Notes under the pieces: model-generated | What the model was told of the DNA's origin: nothing | Seen by the model: only the letters and a program-made list of their open reading frames with translations | Databases searched by the model: none | DNA from: an uncultured Spartobacteria bacterium | Lineage (GTDB): Bacteria; Verrucomicrobiota; Verrucomicrobiia; Chthoniobacterales; Terrimicrobiaceae | Assembly: GCA_903915315.1 (NCBI GenBank) | Contig: CAIWSO010000456.1 | Location: forward strand, 1-16,635 | Length of the DNA stretch: 16,635 nt | Reading direction: 5' to 3' | Part shown: one piece after another, positions 1 through 6,043 of the stretch | Position numbering within the stretch: the stretch's first letter is position 1 | Layout: each line of letters opens with the position of its first letter | Made by a program: the position numbers and the translations under genes

Positions 1-180
1 CTTGTTGAATTCATTGTCTAAAAAAACCAGTGCATTGTCGAAGGTGGCAAAAGTGTTTTGATGGGCTTTGTGAGCAAACATGAAGTGCGTTTTGAACTTT
101 CCATCTCCACATTTGTAAATGCTCCCGTGGCGACCATTCTTCCTGACGGTGTAGGGGAAGGTGGTTTTTTTGCGCGGCAT
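1..180 (-). CDS. Partial protein, possible N-terminus of a tyrosine recombinase (integrase)
   Basis: An open frame runs from ATG at 180-178 to the left edge without a stop (60 codons), so only the N-terminus is present. It starts MPRKKTTFPYTV, continues with a short basic stretch (RKNGRHGSIYK) and has FATFDNALVFLDNEF near the edge. The layout FP-x-TV, then a small beta-rich unit containing IYK, then FATF-x-x-A-x-x-FLD resembles the arm-binding N-terminus that I recall for integrases of Verrucomicrobiota. The catalytic domain (R...HxxR...Y) would lie outside the window, so the assignment is tentative. Context supports it: the gene begins 133 bases from the 3' end of a tRNA-Ser gene, a classic integrase target, and points away from it. 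Local GC is low, about 46% by hand count. No Shine-Dalgarno sequence precedes the ATG. It could instead be an unrelated small accessory protein. Confidence 0.45.
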   Translation of the reverse strand, partial: MPRKKTTFPYTVRKNGRHGSIYKCGDGKFKTHFMFAHKAHQNTFATFDNALVFLDNEFNK

Positions 181-186
181 ATCTAA

Positions 187-206
187 CAATATACAACAGT
201 ATACAA
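187..206. repeat. Tandem 10-base repeat upstream of the putative integrase
   Basis: CAATATACAA at 187-196 is followed directly by CAGTATACAA at 197-206, a 9/10 match. The second copy contains the palindrome GTATAC. The pair lies 7-26 bases upstream of the ATG at 180, where a promoter or the binding site of an autoregulator or excisionase would be expected. A two-copy repeat this AT-rich could also be chance. Confidence 0.4.
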
Positions 207-312
207 AAAAGGATAGCCGAAAAGGGGGTAAATTGAAAAACTGACGTTAATCTGCCCCATGATTAGATGCTTTGTTGATGAGGATCTGGGGTGGTTTTGG
301 GGCGAAATATTC

Positions 313-340
313 TGGCGGATGGGGGGGGATTCGAACCCCC
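313..340 (-). other. Candidate attachment site (tRNA-Ser T arm and 3' end)
   Basis: If the frame at 1-180 is an integrase, the crossover site would be expected within the 3' part of the tRNA gene, usually the T arm through CCA, which the element restores on insertion. This entry marks that segment on positional grounds only. The second att copy, the only direct proof, is not in the window. Confidence 0.25.
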
Positions 341-400
341 GATACCTTGCGGTATACACGCTTTCCAGGCGAGCGCAATCGACCACTCTGCCACCCATCC
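313..400 (-). tRNA. tRNA-Ser (anticodon GGA)
   Basis: An 88-nt class II tRNA including an encoded CCA (CCA at 315-313, discriminator G at 316). The acceptor stem is GGATGGG (400-394) with CCCATCC (323-317), all seven pairs matched. The D stem is GCA/TGC. The anticodon loop is CTGGAAA (368-362) with GGA at 366-364, reading UCC and UCU codons. The long variable arm TATACCGCAAGGTATC (356-341) is diagnostic of Ser and other class II tRNAs, and the T arm GGGGG-TTCGAAT-CCCCC is perfect. The anticodon stem CTCGC/GCGTG has one T-T mismatch at the pair equivalent to 28-42. A good promoter lies just upstream (418-446). The 3' end borders the putative integrated element. Confidence 0.97.
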
Positions 401-417
401 CACTAGAAGAAACTAAG

Positions 418-446
418 TTCATAGACGATTCGTGAGAGCTTGACAA
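418..446 (-). promoter_or_regulatory. Sigma70-type promoter for tRNA-Ser
   Basis: On the minus strand TTGTCA (446-441, 5/6 to the -35 consensus) is followed after exactly 17 bases by TATGAA (423-418, 4/6 to the -10 consensus). Transcription would start near 411, about ten bases before the mature tRNA 5' end at 400. The -35 box falls within the left arm of the inverted repeat at 442-465. Confidence 0.6.
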
Positions 447-465
447 TGACTGCTTACAAATTGTC
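442..465. promoter_or_regulatory. Inverted repeat, possible ArsR-family operator
   Basis: GACAAT (442-447) and ATTGTC (460-465) form a perfect 6-base inverted repeat around a 12-base spacer, 58 bases upstream of the arsR-like start codon. ArsR/SmtB regulators commonly bind short inverted repeats at their own promoters. The left arm overlaps the -35 box of the tRNA-Ser promoter on the other strand. The arms are short, so chance occurrence is possible. I found no convincing plus-strand -10 box. Confidence 0.35.
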
Positions 466-523
466 CAAAGATATTTGATGTTTTCGGTTTCGGATCGGAT
501 CGATTTTAAGCGATATATCAAGC

Positions 524-850
524 ATGTCTCAAAAGCAGTCACCCGCCGCACTTGAAAAAATCGCTCGGAGTTTCCGGGCCTTGTCTGAACCGACGCGCTT
601 GATGCTTTTGCAGGAGTTGAAGGCCGGGCCGATGTCGGTGAATGAGTTGGTCGAGATCAGTGGGTTGTCTCAGGCGAATATTTCGAAGCAGTTGGCTGTG
701 CTGCGGGACGAAGGATTCCTCGACCGGGAGCAACGCGGAACGGCGGCCATATACTCGATTGGGGATCCGATGGTGATGGAGCTATGCAAGCTCATGTGCG
801 AAGGCATGAATCGCCGAGCCAAGGAACGAGCAATCCATTTCTCGATCTAG
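524..850 (+). CDS. ArsR-family winged-helix transcriptional regulator
   Basis: A 108-residue protein, the usual size for the ArsR/SmtB family of small dimeric repressors. SFRALSEPTRLMLLQEL (16-32) is the characteristic first helix region, VNELVEISGLSQANISKQLAVL (39-60) the helix-turn-helix with recognition helix, and DREQRGTAAIYSI (67-79) the wing. The classical metal-sensing ELCVCDL motif in the recognition helix is absent. The only cysteines are C88 and C92 in the C-terminal helix, so the ligand cannot be told, and many such proteins sense no metal. ATG at 524 is the only sensible start; no Shine-Dalgarno sequence precedes it. The gene stands alone, divergent from tRNA-Ser and convergent with the gene at 879-1586, so no co-transcribed target indicates its role. 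Confidence 0.9.
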   Translation: MSQKQSPAALEKIARSFRALSEPTRLMLLQELKAGPMSVNELVEISGLSQANISKQLAVLRDEGFLDREQRGTAAIYSIGDPMVMELCKLMCEGMNRRAKERAIHFSI

Positions 851-878
851 TCGCCCGTTCCTCGCAGGTCTCTTGATG

Positions 879-1586
879 CTACTGGGCGGCTTGGGCTTCC
901 ACCTCGGTTTGGGTTGGTGGGGTGACAGAATTGGGCTGAGTTTGTTTCGAAGGTTCGAGAGATTCCAACACGGAAGCCAGTGAAGGATCCGCTGTGAGAA
1001 TGGCGTCGTGCATGGCTTGGCGGAATTCCTTGGCCGCAATCTCACGGCTTTCCGGTGTGGTAGCAGCTTTCAGTTTTGCTTCGGCCGCTTGAACGGCAGG
1101 GGCTTGTTTGGCTATGGCTCTGGCTGTATCAAGTTTGCTTTTTTGCTCTGGCGGGAGCTTGGCTGCGGGGGACTCTCCCTCATTGCGTTTGCCTTTTTTG
1201 CCGCCGTTGCCCGACTTATTGTCATGAGCATTCTTTTTGAAAACTTCGGAGATTTTATTGACGGCATCGGTGAGAGAGGGATCTGATTTGATCATTGTTT
1301 CGCGGACGGCGGAGCGGAAGGCTTCCGAGGCCTTATCGGCTTGGGCTTTGAGTTCTTGGATTTTGGGATCATCCATCGCTGCGGTTCGGGCGGTCTTGAA
1401 TCGCTCGCGAAGGTCTTCTGGTATTGATTCGAGGATTTTTTTCTCGTGCCCTTTCCAATAACCTTCTTTGCCGCCTTGGAGTGGAGGTGATTTCTGTGCA
1501 GGAGCGGGGCTTTGGGACCATGCTGGCGTGGTGATCTGGAATGTGCAGAGGGCGGCGAGACCAAAGAGCGAATGGGTGTATTTCAT
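879..1586 (-). CDS. Exported helical protein with internal duplication, unknown function
   Basis: 235 residues. A signal peptide is evident (MKYTHSLFGLAALCTFQITTPAWS, cleavage probably after S24); C14 is not in a proper lipobox. The mature part is charged, Ala/Lys/Glu-rich and helical. Two related segments occur: about 57-112 (LRERFKTAR..., PKIQELKAQ, AFRSAVRE, SDPSLTDAVNKI) and about 146-210 (KSKLDTARAIA, PAVQAAEAK, EFRQAMHDA, ADPSLASVLESL), joined by a basic Gly/Lys/Asn linker. The C-terminus is Pro/Thr/Gln-rich. I chose ATG at 1586 over TTG at 1595 because it gives a cleaner signal peptide. The gene lies 49 bases downstream of the histidine kinase on the same strand and is probably co-transcribed. 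General character recalls small periplasmic helical proteins such as Spy/CpxP, but no LTxxQ motif is visible and I claim no homology. Confidence 0.75.
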   Translation of the reverse strand: MKYTHSLFGLAALCTFQITTPAWSQSPAPAQKSPPLQGGKEGYWKGHEKKILESIPEDLRERFKTARTAAMDDPKIQELKAQADKASEAFRSAVRETMIKSDPSLTDAVNKISEVFKKNAHDNKSGNGGKKGKRNEGESPAAKLPPEQKSKLDTARAIAKQAPAVQAAEAKLKAATTPESREIAAKEFRQAMHDAILTADPSLASVLESLEPSKQTQPNSVTPPTQTEVEAQAAQ

Positions 1587-1635
1587 AATGTTCAAAAGCT
1601 AAAACCCCGGGATCGGAGGAAAGTTGCGAAAAAAA

Positions 1636-2943
1636 TCAAGCTGCCGGTTCGGATGGGTTTTGCGAAACCGGAAGGCGGATATGGAATGTGGCTCCTTGGC
1701 TAGGTGTGCTCTCGACGGAGACCGTGCCTCCATGGGCGAGGATGATGTTTTTGACGATGGAGAGGCCGAGGCCGGTGCCGCCTCCGTCACGGGAGCGGTC
1801 TTTATGAACGCGATAAAAGCGGTCGAAGATAAAAGGCTGTGCGCTAAGAGGGATGCCTGGTCCGTTGTCAGCGATGGCGATGGCAATGGTGTGTTCATCT
1901 CGCTTCGCGGTGATGGATAGAACAAGATCGCCCGAGTCGCCGTAGCGGAGGGCATTGGTGAGGAGATTCAAGTAAACTTGTTCCATGCGGCGGGAGTCCG
2001 CTTCGATCACGCGAGCTTCCACTGGCCATTCGATTTCGATGCGGGCTTTGGTTGCTGAAATGGTGGGTTTCAGATTTTCCAATACGCGGAGCAGGAGTTC
2101 GTGGAGATTCACGGAATCCAATTCCAAAAGGCGGGCCCGGCCTTCCATTTGGGAGATGCTGAGAAGATCTTCGATGAGGAGATTGAGGCGTTGGACATTG
2201 CGTTGGATGGCTTCCAACGAACGTTCGGCCATTTCAGGTTCCTCCATGGCGCCGTCGAGAAGAGTTTCTACATACCCCTTGATAATGGCGAGAGGGGTTC
2301 GGAATTCATGGGAGACATTGGCAATGAATTCCCTGCGTGTGGCTTCAAGGTTGCGGACGTCGGTGACATCCTGAAAAACGAGAAGCACGGCTTGGGGGAG
2401 GGAACTGGACTCGGGAGAGAGGGCGGCGACGTGAATGTTGAAGTGCCGCTGAGTGGAGGTTCCTTTGGGAGTGATGGTTTCGAAACTGAGTTCGATTTGC
2501 TGGGGTTCTCCACCTGCAAGCGCTCGCTCGCTGGCGTGCTGGAGTTCATGCCGCCGAAAATACTCCAGCACAGTGCGGCCAATGGGGGAGCGTCCGGGAG
2601 AAAAGAAATGCAGAAGAGCCTCATTGACGAGCGTGATCCTTTGAGTGCGGTCGATGATGAGAATGCCTTCGACCATACCCGAGAGAATGCCACGCAAGCT
2701 GAGATCTTCATTGGCGATTTGGCGGTCGAGCTTAAGGAGTAGCTCGGAGATTCGCTTCACGTGTCTTGTCGTTTCCGCATATTGACCGGGTTCGTCCTGC
2801 ACGGCGGGAATACGGAAATTCCCCGAGGCCATTTGCTCCAGATCTCGGCGGAGACTTTGCCAGGGCTTAATGAAGCGCAGATGGATAAAGATTGCCGCGC
2901 TGGCGATGGCTGCAATGGAGATAAAAAGAAGGAACGTGTTCAA
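1636..2943 (-). CDS. phoR: PhoR-like sensor histidine kinase
   Basis: 435 residues. One N-terminal membrane helix (about 4-24) leads into a HAMP-like linker, a PAS domain (about 82-195, GMVEGILIIDRTQRITLVNEA), a HisKA domain with phospho-acceptor H212 in NVSHEFRTPL, and an HATPase_c domain with N box NLLTNALRYG (326-335), G1 DNGPGIP (359-365) and G2 GGTGLGLSIV (388-397). It should autophosphorylate H212 and pass the phosphate to the partner at 2940-3632. The single membrane segment without a large periplasmic domain matches PhoR-type kinases, which respond through a transport complex rather than by direct ligand binding. No pst or phoU gene is in view, so the phosphate role is inferred from family resemblance. 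The start is TTG (2943-2941) inside the regulator's stop (TTGA), so translation is probably coupled. Confidence 0.85.
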   Translation of the reverse strand: MNTFLLFISIAAIASAAIFIHLRFIKPWQSLRRDLEQMASGNFRIPAVQDEPGQYAETTRHVKRISELLLKLDRQIANEDLSLRGILSGMVEGILIIDRTQRITLVNEALLHFFSPGRSPIGRTVLEYFRRHELQHASERALAGGEPQQIELSFETITPKGTSTQRHFNIHVAALSPESSSLPQAVLLVFQDVTDVRNLEATRREFIANVSHEFRTPLAIIKGYVETLLDGAMEEPEMAERSLEAIQRNVQRLNLLIEDLLSISQMEGRARLLELDSVNLHELLLRVLENLKPTISATKARIEIEWPVEARVIEADSRRMEQVYLNLLTNALRYGDSGDLVLSITAKRDEHTIAIAIADNGPGIPLSAQPFIFDRFYRVHKDRSRDGGGTGLGLSIVKNIILAHGGTVSVESTPSQGATFHIRLPVSQNPSEPAA

Positions 2944-3632
2944 GATGCAGATTGCACATTAAAACGATACCCTTCGCCGCGTATAGTTTCCAGTCTGGGA
3001 GCGTGACCAAGTAGTTTTTCACGAAGTCGGCGCATGTGGGTATCGACGGTCCTGGTATCCATCCCAGGGGAATAACCCCAGACATCGCGCAGAAGGTCGT
3101 CTCTTCCGAGTGTGCGTCCCCGATTATTCACAAGTGTGATGAGGAGTTTGAACTCAGTAGTCGTGAGCTCAAGGCGTTCCCCGTCGATGCGCGCTTGCAG
3201 GCTCGATTTGTCGAGGGTGAGGCCATCGAGTTCGATGACCGACGTGCTGGCGGCGGACGTACGCAGGCGGCGAAGAAGCGCTTGAACGCGCAAAACGAGT
3301 TCTCTGGGGCTGAATGGCTTGCCAACATAATCGTCTGCGCCTGTTTCTAAGCCTTTCACCCGGTCTTTTTGCTCATCCTTCGCGGTGAGCATGAGGATCG
3401 GGATGTGGGTCGTTTCGGAGTCTTGTTTGAGGGCTCGGCAGACTTCCAATCCGCTCATTCCGGGCAGCATGAGATCCAGGACAACGATGTCCGGACGGTT
3501 GCTGCGAACGGACGCTAAGCCCGCATCGCCGCTGGTGGCGACGATGACCTTGAATCCCGCCCGCTTGAGGTTATAGCGGAGCAGATCCACAACGTCGGCT
3601 TCATCTTCCACAATTAGCACGGTATCTTCCAT
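2940..3632 (-). CDS. phoB: PhoB-like OmpR-family response regulator
   Basis: 230 residues from ATG at 3632. A longer reading from TTG at 3668 adds twelve residues that do not fit the family, whose receiver starts just before VLIVEDE. The receiver has acidic residues E9 and D10, phospho-acceptor D53 in VVLDLMLPG, T83 and K105 in KPFSPREL. The C-terminal winged helix (about 132-228) includes LTTTEFKLL, DTRTVDTHMRRLREKL and the terminal hairpin IRGEGYRF, all OmpR/PhoB hallmarks. Phosphorylation by the downstream kinase should promote dimerisation and DNA binding. The stop overlaps the kinase start. The upstream region (3633-3690) has no clear promoter; a TTGTCA at 3686-3681 lacks a good -10 partner. 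I saw no convincing Pho-box repeat. Confidence 0.88.
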   Translation of the reverse strand: MEDTVLIVEDEADVVDLLRYNLKRAGFKVIVATSGDAGLASVRSNRPDIVVLDLMLPGMSGLEVCRALKQDSETTHIPILMLTAKDEQKDRVKGLETGADDYVGKPFSPRELVLRVQALLRRLRTSAASTSVIELDGLTLDKSSLQARIDGERLELTTTEFKLLITLVNNRGRTLGRDDLLRDVWGYSPGMDTRTVDTHMRRLREKLLGHAPRLETIRGEGYRFNVQSAS

Positions 3633-3683
3633 GAGGTGGTGCTTAGACAAGTCGCACACTTCAAGCAAGAGATCAAAAGTGAC

Positions 3684-3748
3684 AAAAAAATCAGGTCACC
3701 GCATGGTGGCTCAGAAAAAAACAATAAAACTGAACCGCGGTGACCTGA
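3684..3748 (-). terminator. Rho-independent terminator of the pyrD-glyS-xth operon
   Basis: TCAGGTCACCGC and GCGGTGACCTGA (3691-3702 and 3737-3748) form a perfect 12-bp stem. In the minus-strand transcript the second arm is followed directly by seven U (3690-3684). Inside the 34-base loop a second stem forms between 3736-3730 and 3714-3708 (seven pairs with one G-U), leaving a 5-base bulge and a U-rich 15-base loop. There is no T run on the plus-strand side, so it acts on minus-strand transcription only. It sits 67 bases after the xth stop and 51 bases before the phoB start, separating the two operons. Confidence 0.85.
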
Positions 3749-3815
3749 GTTGTTGTCGCAACTGATAGGTTAGACGACGCGAAAATGGCCGCGTTCAAAT
3801 TTTCTTTAAAAAATC

Positions 3816-4571
3816 TTACGCATCAATCACGAGGCCGACTGGGCAGTGGTCGCTGCCAGTGATTTCGGGTTGGATGAAAGCGGATTTGAGGCTCGAGGCC
3901 ATTGAGGCGGAGGCGCAAAAGTAGTCGATGCGCCATCCGATATTCTTTTCCCGTGCGCCATGCTGGTAGCTCCACCAGGTGTAATTTCCGCCTTTGGGTT
4001 CAAAGTGACGGAAAGTATCAATGAATCCAGCGTTGAGAACTTGGTCAAATGCCTCCCGCTCCTCGATCGTGAATCCCGCATTGCGGGTATTATCCTTCGG
4101 GCGGGCCAGATCGATCTCCTGATGGGCGACATTCATATCGCCACAGAAAATGACCGGCTTCGATTTTTGGAGTTGCACGAGGTGGTTGATGAAAGCGGGG
4201 GTCCAATCACGCGTGCGGTAATCGAGGCGGGTCAGTTCCCTCTTCGAATTCGGCGTGTAAACATTCACCAAATGGAAATCGCCGAAATCCGCCGAGATCA
4301 CGCGTCCTTCGGTATCGTGCTCGGGAACGCCAATGCCGTAGGTGACGGCAAGGGGTTTCTTGCGCGTGAGGATCGCTGTGCCAGAGTAACCGGGCTTGAG
4401 GGCGGAATTCCAAAAAACCTCATAACCTTCGAAGCGGTGGGGCACCTGCTCCGGGCGGGCTTTGGTTTCCTGAAGGCAGATGATATCGGCTGCCTCCGCT
4501 TCGAGATACTCCGGCAGACCCTTGCCGAGGACCGAGCGGATGCCGTTGACGTTCCAAGATAGGATTTTCAT
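3816..4571 (-). CDS. xth: Exodeoxyribonuclease III (AP endonuclease)
   Basis: 251 residues, normal for the ExoIII/APE1 family of Mg-dependent exonuclease-phosphatase enzymes that cut DNA 5' to abasic sites in base-excision repair. Active-site residues are in place: N7 in SWNVNGIRS, E35 in LQETKA, Y105 in NVYTPNS, D145 and N147 in GDMNVAH, D216 in WRIDYF, and the terminal pair D241-H242 in GSDHCP. The start MKILSWNVNG at 4571 is the canonical N-terminus. It lies 36 bases after the glyS stop and is the last gene before the terminator at 3684-3748, so it is probably co-transcribed with pyrD and glyS. Whether it belongs to the XthA or ExoA subgroup cannot be settled by eye. Confidence 0.95.
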   Translation of the reverse strand: MKILSWNVNGIRSVLGKGLPEYLEAEAADIICLQETKARPEQVPHRFEGYEVFWNSALKPGYSGTAILTRKKPLAVTYGIGVPEHDTEGRVISADFGDFHLVNVYTPNSKRELTRLDYRTRDWTPAFINHLVQLQKSKPVIFCGDMNVAHQEIDLARPKDNTRNAGFTIEEREAFDQVLNAGFIDTFRHFEPKGGNYTWWSYQHGAREKNIGWRIDYFCASASMASSLKSAFIQPEITGSDHCPVGLVIDA

Positions 4572-4607
4572 GTCGTGATTGTCTGTCGCGGAGCGGTTGG
4601 TGGCGTG

Positions 4608-5969
4608 TTAGCTGATTTTTTCGAGCAGGTAGTTTTTGAGATCGGCGATGGCGATCCGTTCCTGTTGCATCGAGTCGCGATGGCGGAGAGTGACAGTGCC
4701 TTCCTTCTCTGGGCCATTTTCTCCGATGGTGTCGAAATCGACGGTGACGCAGAAAGGCGTTCCTGCTTCGTCTTGGCGGCGGTAGCGGCGACCGATGGCA
4801 CCGGACTCATCGTAGAAAACATTCATGATGCCACGCAGCGAAGCCACGATCTCGCGGGCTTTTTCCACGAGTTGGGGTTTGTTTTTGAGAAGAGGGAAGA
4901 TGCCGCATTTGATCGGAGCCATGCGGGGGTGGAAGCGCATCACGGTGCGGGTCTCGGATTTTCCCTTTTCGTCGGTGACGGTTTCCTCGTCGAAGGCCTC
5001 GCAAATAAGGGCCAGCGCTGTGCGATCGGTGCCAGCACTAGGTTCGACGACGTGAGGAACGAAGCGTTCTTTCGTCACTTCATCATAGTAATCGAGGGGC
5101 TTGCCACTGTGCTCGATGTGTTTGCCGAGATCGTAATCCGTGCGGTAGGCGATGCCTTCGAGTTCACTCACGCCGAAGGGGAATTCGTATTCCAGATCGT
5201 AGGTTTTTTTGGAGTAAAAGGCGCGTTCGCCGTCGGGGATATCGTTAATGTGAATCTTCGAGCGAGGGATACCGATGTCCTCGTAGAACGCGAGGCGTTG
5301 CTCGAGCCAGTAGTCGGTGAGTTGCATGCCATCCTCGGGGCGGCAGAAATACTCGATCTCCATCTGCTCGAATTCCCGGGACCGGAAGATGTAGTTGCGG
5401 GGGTTGATCTCGTTGCGAAAGGCTTTTCCGATCTGCGCGATGCCGAAGGGCAGCTTCTGGCGAGTCGTATCGAGCACATTGCGGAAATTCACAAAAATCG
5501 CCTGAGCTGTCTCGGGGCGTAGGTAAACCATGTTATCTTCCGTCTCGAGGGGGCCGGCGTGGCTTTTGAACATCAGGTTGAAATCCCGAGCCTCAGTGAG
5601 ATCACGACTGCCGCAGGTGGGGCAGTATTTTTCGCCGTCTTTGACGGGCAGTTGATCCGCGCGGTTGCGGGAATTGCATTTTTTGCAATCCACCATCGGA
5701 TCGCTGAATGTCTCCTCGTGACCAGATGCCTTCCAGACCGCGCGATTCATGATGATCGAGCCGTCCATGCCCTCCATGTCATCACGCTCACGCACGTTCC
5801 GGCGCCACCAGAAATCCTTGAGATTCTTCTTCAGTTCGACGCCGAGGGGGCCGTAATCCCAGAAACCATTGAGGCCACCGTAAATTTCGGAAGATTGAAA
5901 AATAAAGCCGCGCCTCTTGCAGAGGCTCACAATTTTTTCCATGCGCGAAGCGGATGCGTCTTGGGACAT
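4608..5969 (-). CDS. glyS: Glycyl-tRNA synthetase, alpha2 (single-chain) type
   Basis: 453 residues. A class II synthetase of the homodimeric kind (as in Thermus, Gram-positives and eukaryotes), not the separate GlyQ/GlyS alpha2beta2 enzyme of E. coli. N-terminal GFIFQSSEIYGGLNGFWDYG (21-40) contains the catalytic-domain start. A zinc-knuckle insertion has C95/C98 and C116/C119. Motif 2 is FRNEINPRNYIFRSREFEQM (184-203) and motif 3 EPSAGTDRTALA (309-320). The C-terminal anticodon-binding domain starts around 350 (MAPIKCGIFPLL). ATG at 5969 gives MSQDASASRM; M10 (MEKIVSLCKRRG) is an alternative start. It follows pyrD by 74 bases and precedes xth by 36. The gap before it carries a small hairpin, CGGGT/ACCCG (5974-5988), immediately upstream of the start codon. 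Confidence 0.96.
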   Translation of the reverse strand: MSQDASASRMEKIVSLCKRRGFIFQSSEIYGGLNGFWDYGPLGVELKKNLKDFWWRRNVRERDDMEGMDGSIIMNRAVWKASGHEETFSDPMVDCKKCNSRNRADQLPVKDGEKYCPTCGSRDLTEARDFNLMFKSHAGPLETEDNMVYLRPETAQAIFVNFRNVLDTTRQKLPFGIAQIGKAFRNEINPRNYIFRSREFEQMEIEYFCRPEDGMQLTDYWLEQRLAFYEDIGIPRSKIHINDIPDGERAFYSKKTYDLEYEFPFGVSELEGIAYRTDYDLGKHIEHSGKPLDYYDEVTKERFVPHVVEPSAGTDRTALALICEAFDEETVTDEKGKSETRTVMRFHPRMAPIKCGIFPLLKNKPQLVEKAREIVASLRGIMNVFYDESGAIGRRYRRQDEAGTPFCVTVDFDTIGENGPEKEGTVTLRHRDSMQQERIAIADLKNYLLEKIS

Positions 5970-5973
5970 AAGG

Positions 5974-5988
5974 CGGGTATCAAACCCG
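5974..5988 (-). repeat. Small hairpin in front of glyS
   Basis: CGGGT (5974-5978) and ACCCG (5984-5988) can pair around a five-base loop directly upstream of the glyS ATG (5969), where it might limit ribosome access. Next to it CCCGAGG occurs twice (5985-5991 and 5997-6003). Both are short and may have no function. The leader is far too short for a T-box. Confidence 0.3.
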
Positions 5989-6043
5989 AGGCGCTTCCCG
6001 AGGTCAACGCAGCAATGGAGGAGAATTTTTGGTCTGGTCTCCG

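Larger units (their letters stand above)
1..312. mobile_element. Possible end of an element integrated at tRNA-Ser
   Basis: The stretch between the left edge and the tRNA-Ser 3' end holds a candidate integrase start and a non-coding gap (181-312). It is poorer in GC (about 43%, hand count) than the core genes. A tRNA 3' end followed by an integrase is the typical boundary of an integrative element or prophage. The far end, with a second copy of the tRNA 3' sequence, is outside the window, so neither size nor cargo is known. The non-coding part holds a 10-base tandem repeat and no other gene that I can see. Confidence 0.35.

Noticed and set aside
321..340. Run of eight G and five C as a possible structured or slippery element
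   Set aside because: Fully explained by the tRNA acceptor and T stems.
183..551. 122-codon minus-strand frame spanning tRNA-Ser
   Set aside because: It runs through the whole tRNA gene and its promoter and into the arsR start. Not a plausible protein.
2101..2742. 213-codon plus-strand frame opposite the histidine kinase
   Set aside because: Antisense to the HisKA/PAS coding sequence, without motif or promoter.
3633..3690. Possible Pho box in front of the phoB-like gene
   Set aside because: TTGTCAC and TGACCTGA fragments exist, but not as paired 7-base direct repeats with 4-base spacing. The second belongs to the terminator stem.
4575..5522. 315-codon open frame on the plus strand opposite glyS
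   Set aside because: It lies wholly antisense to a well-conserved synthetase gene, and its translation shows no domain. Long antisense frames arise from codon bias on the coding strand.
5970..6043. T-box or other riboswitch ahead of glyS
   Set aside because: The gap is 74 bases inside an operon, too short, and lacks the T-box core. Only a small hairpin is visible.
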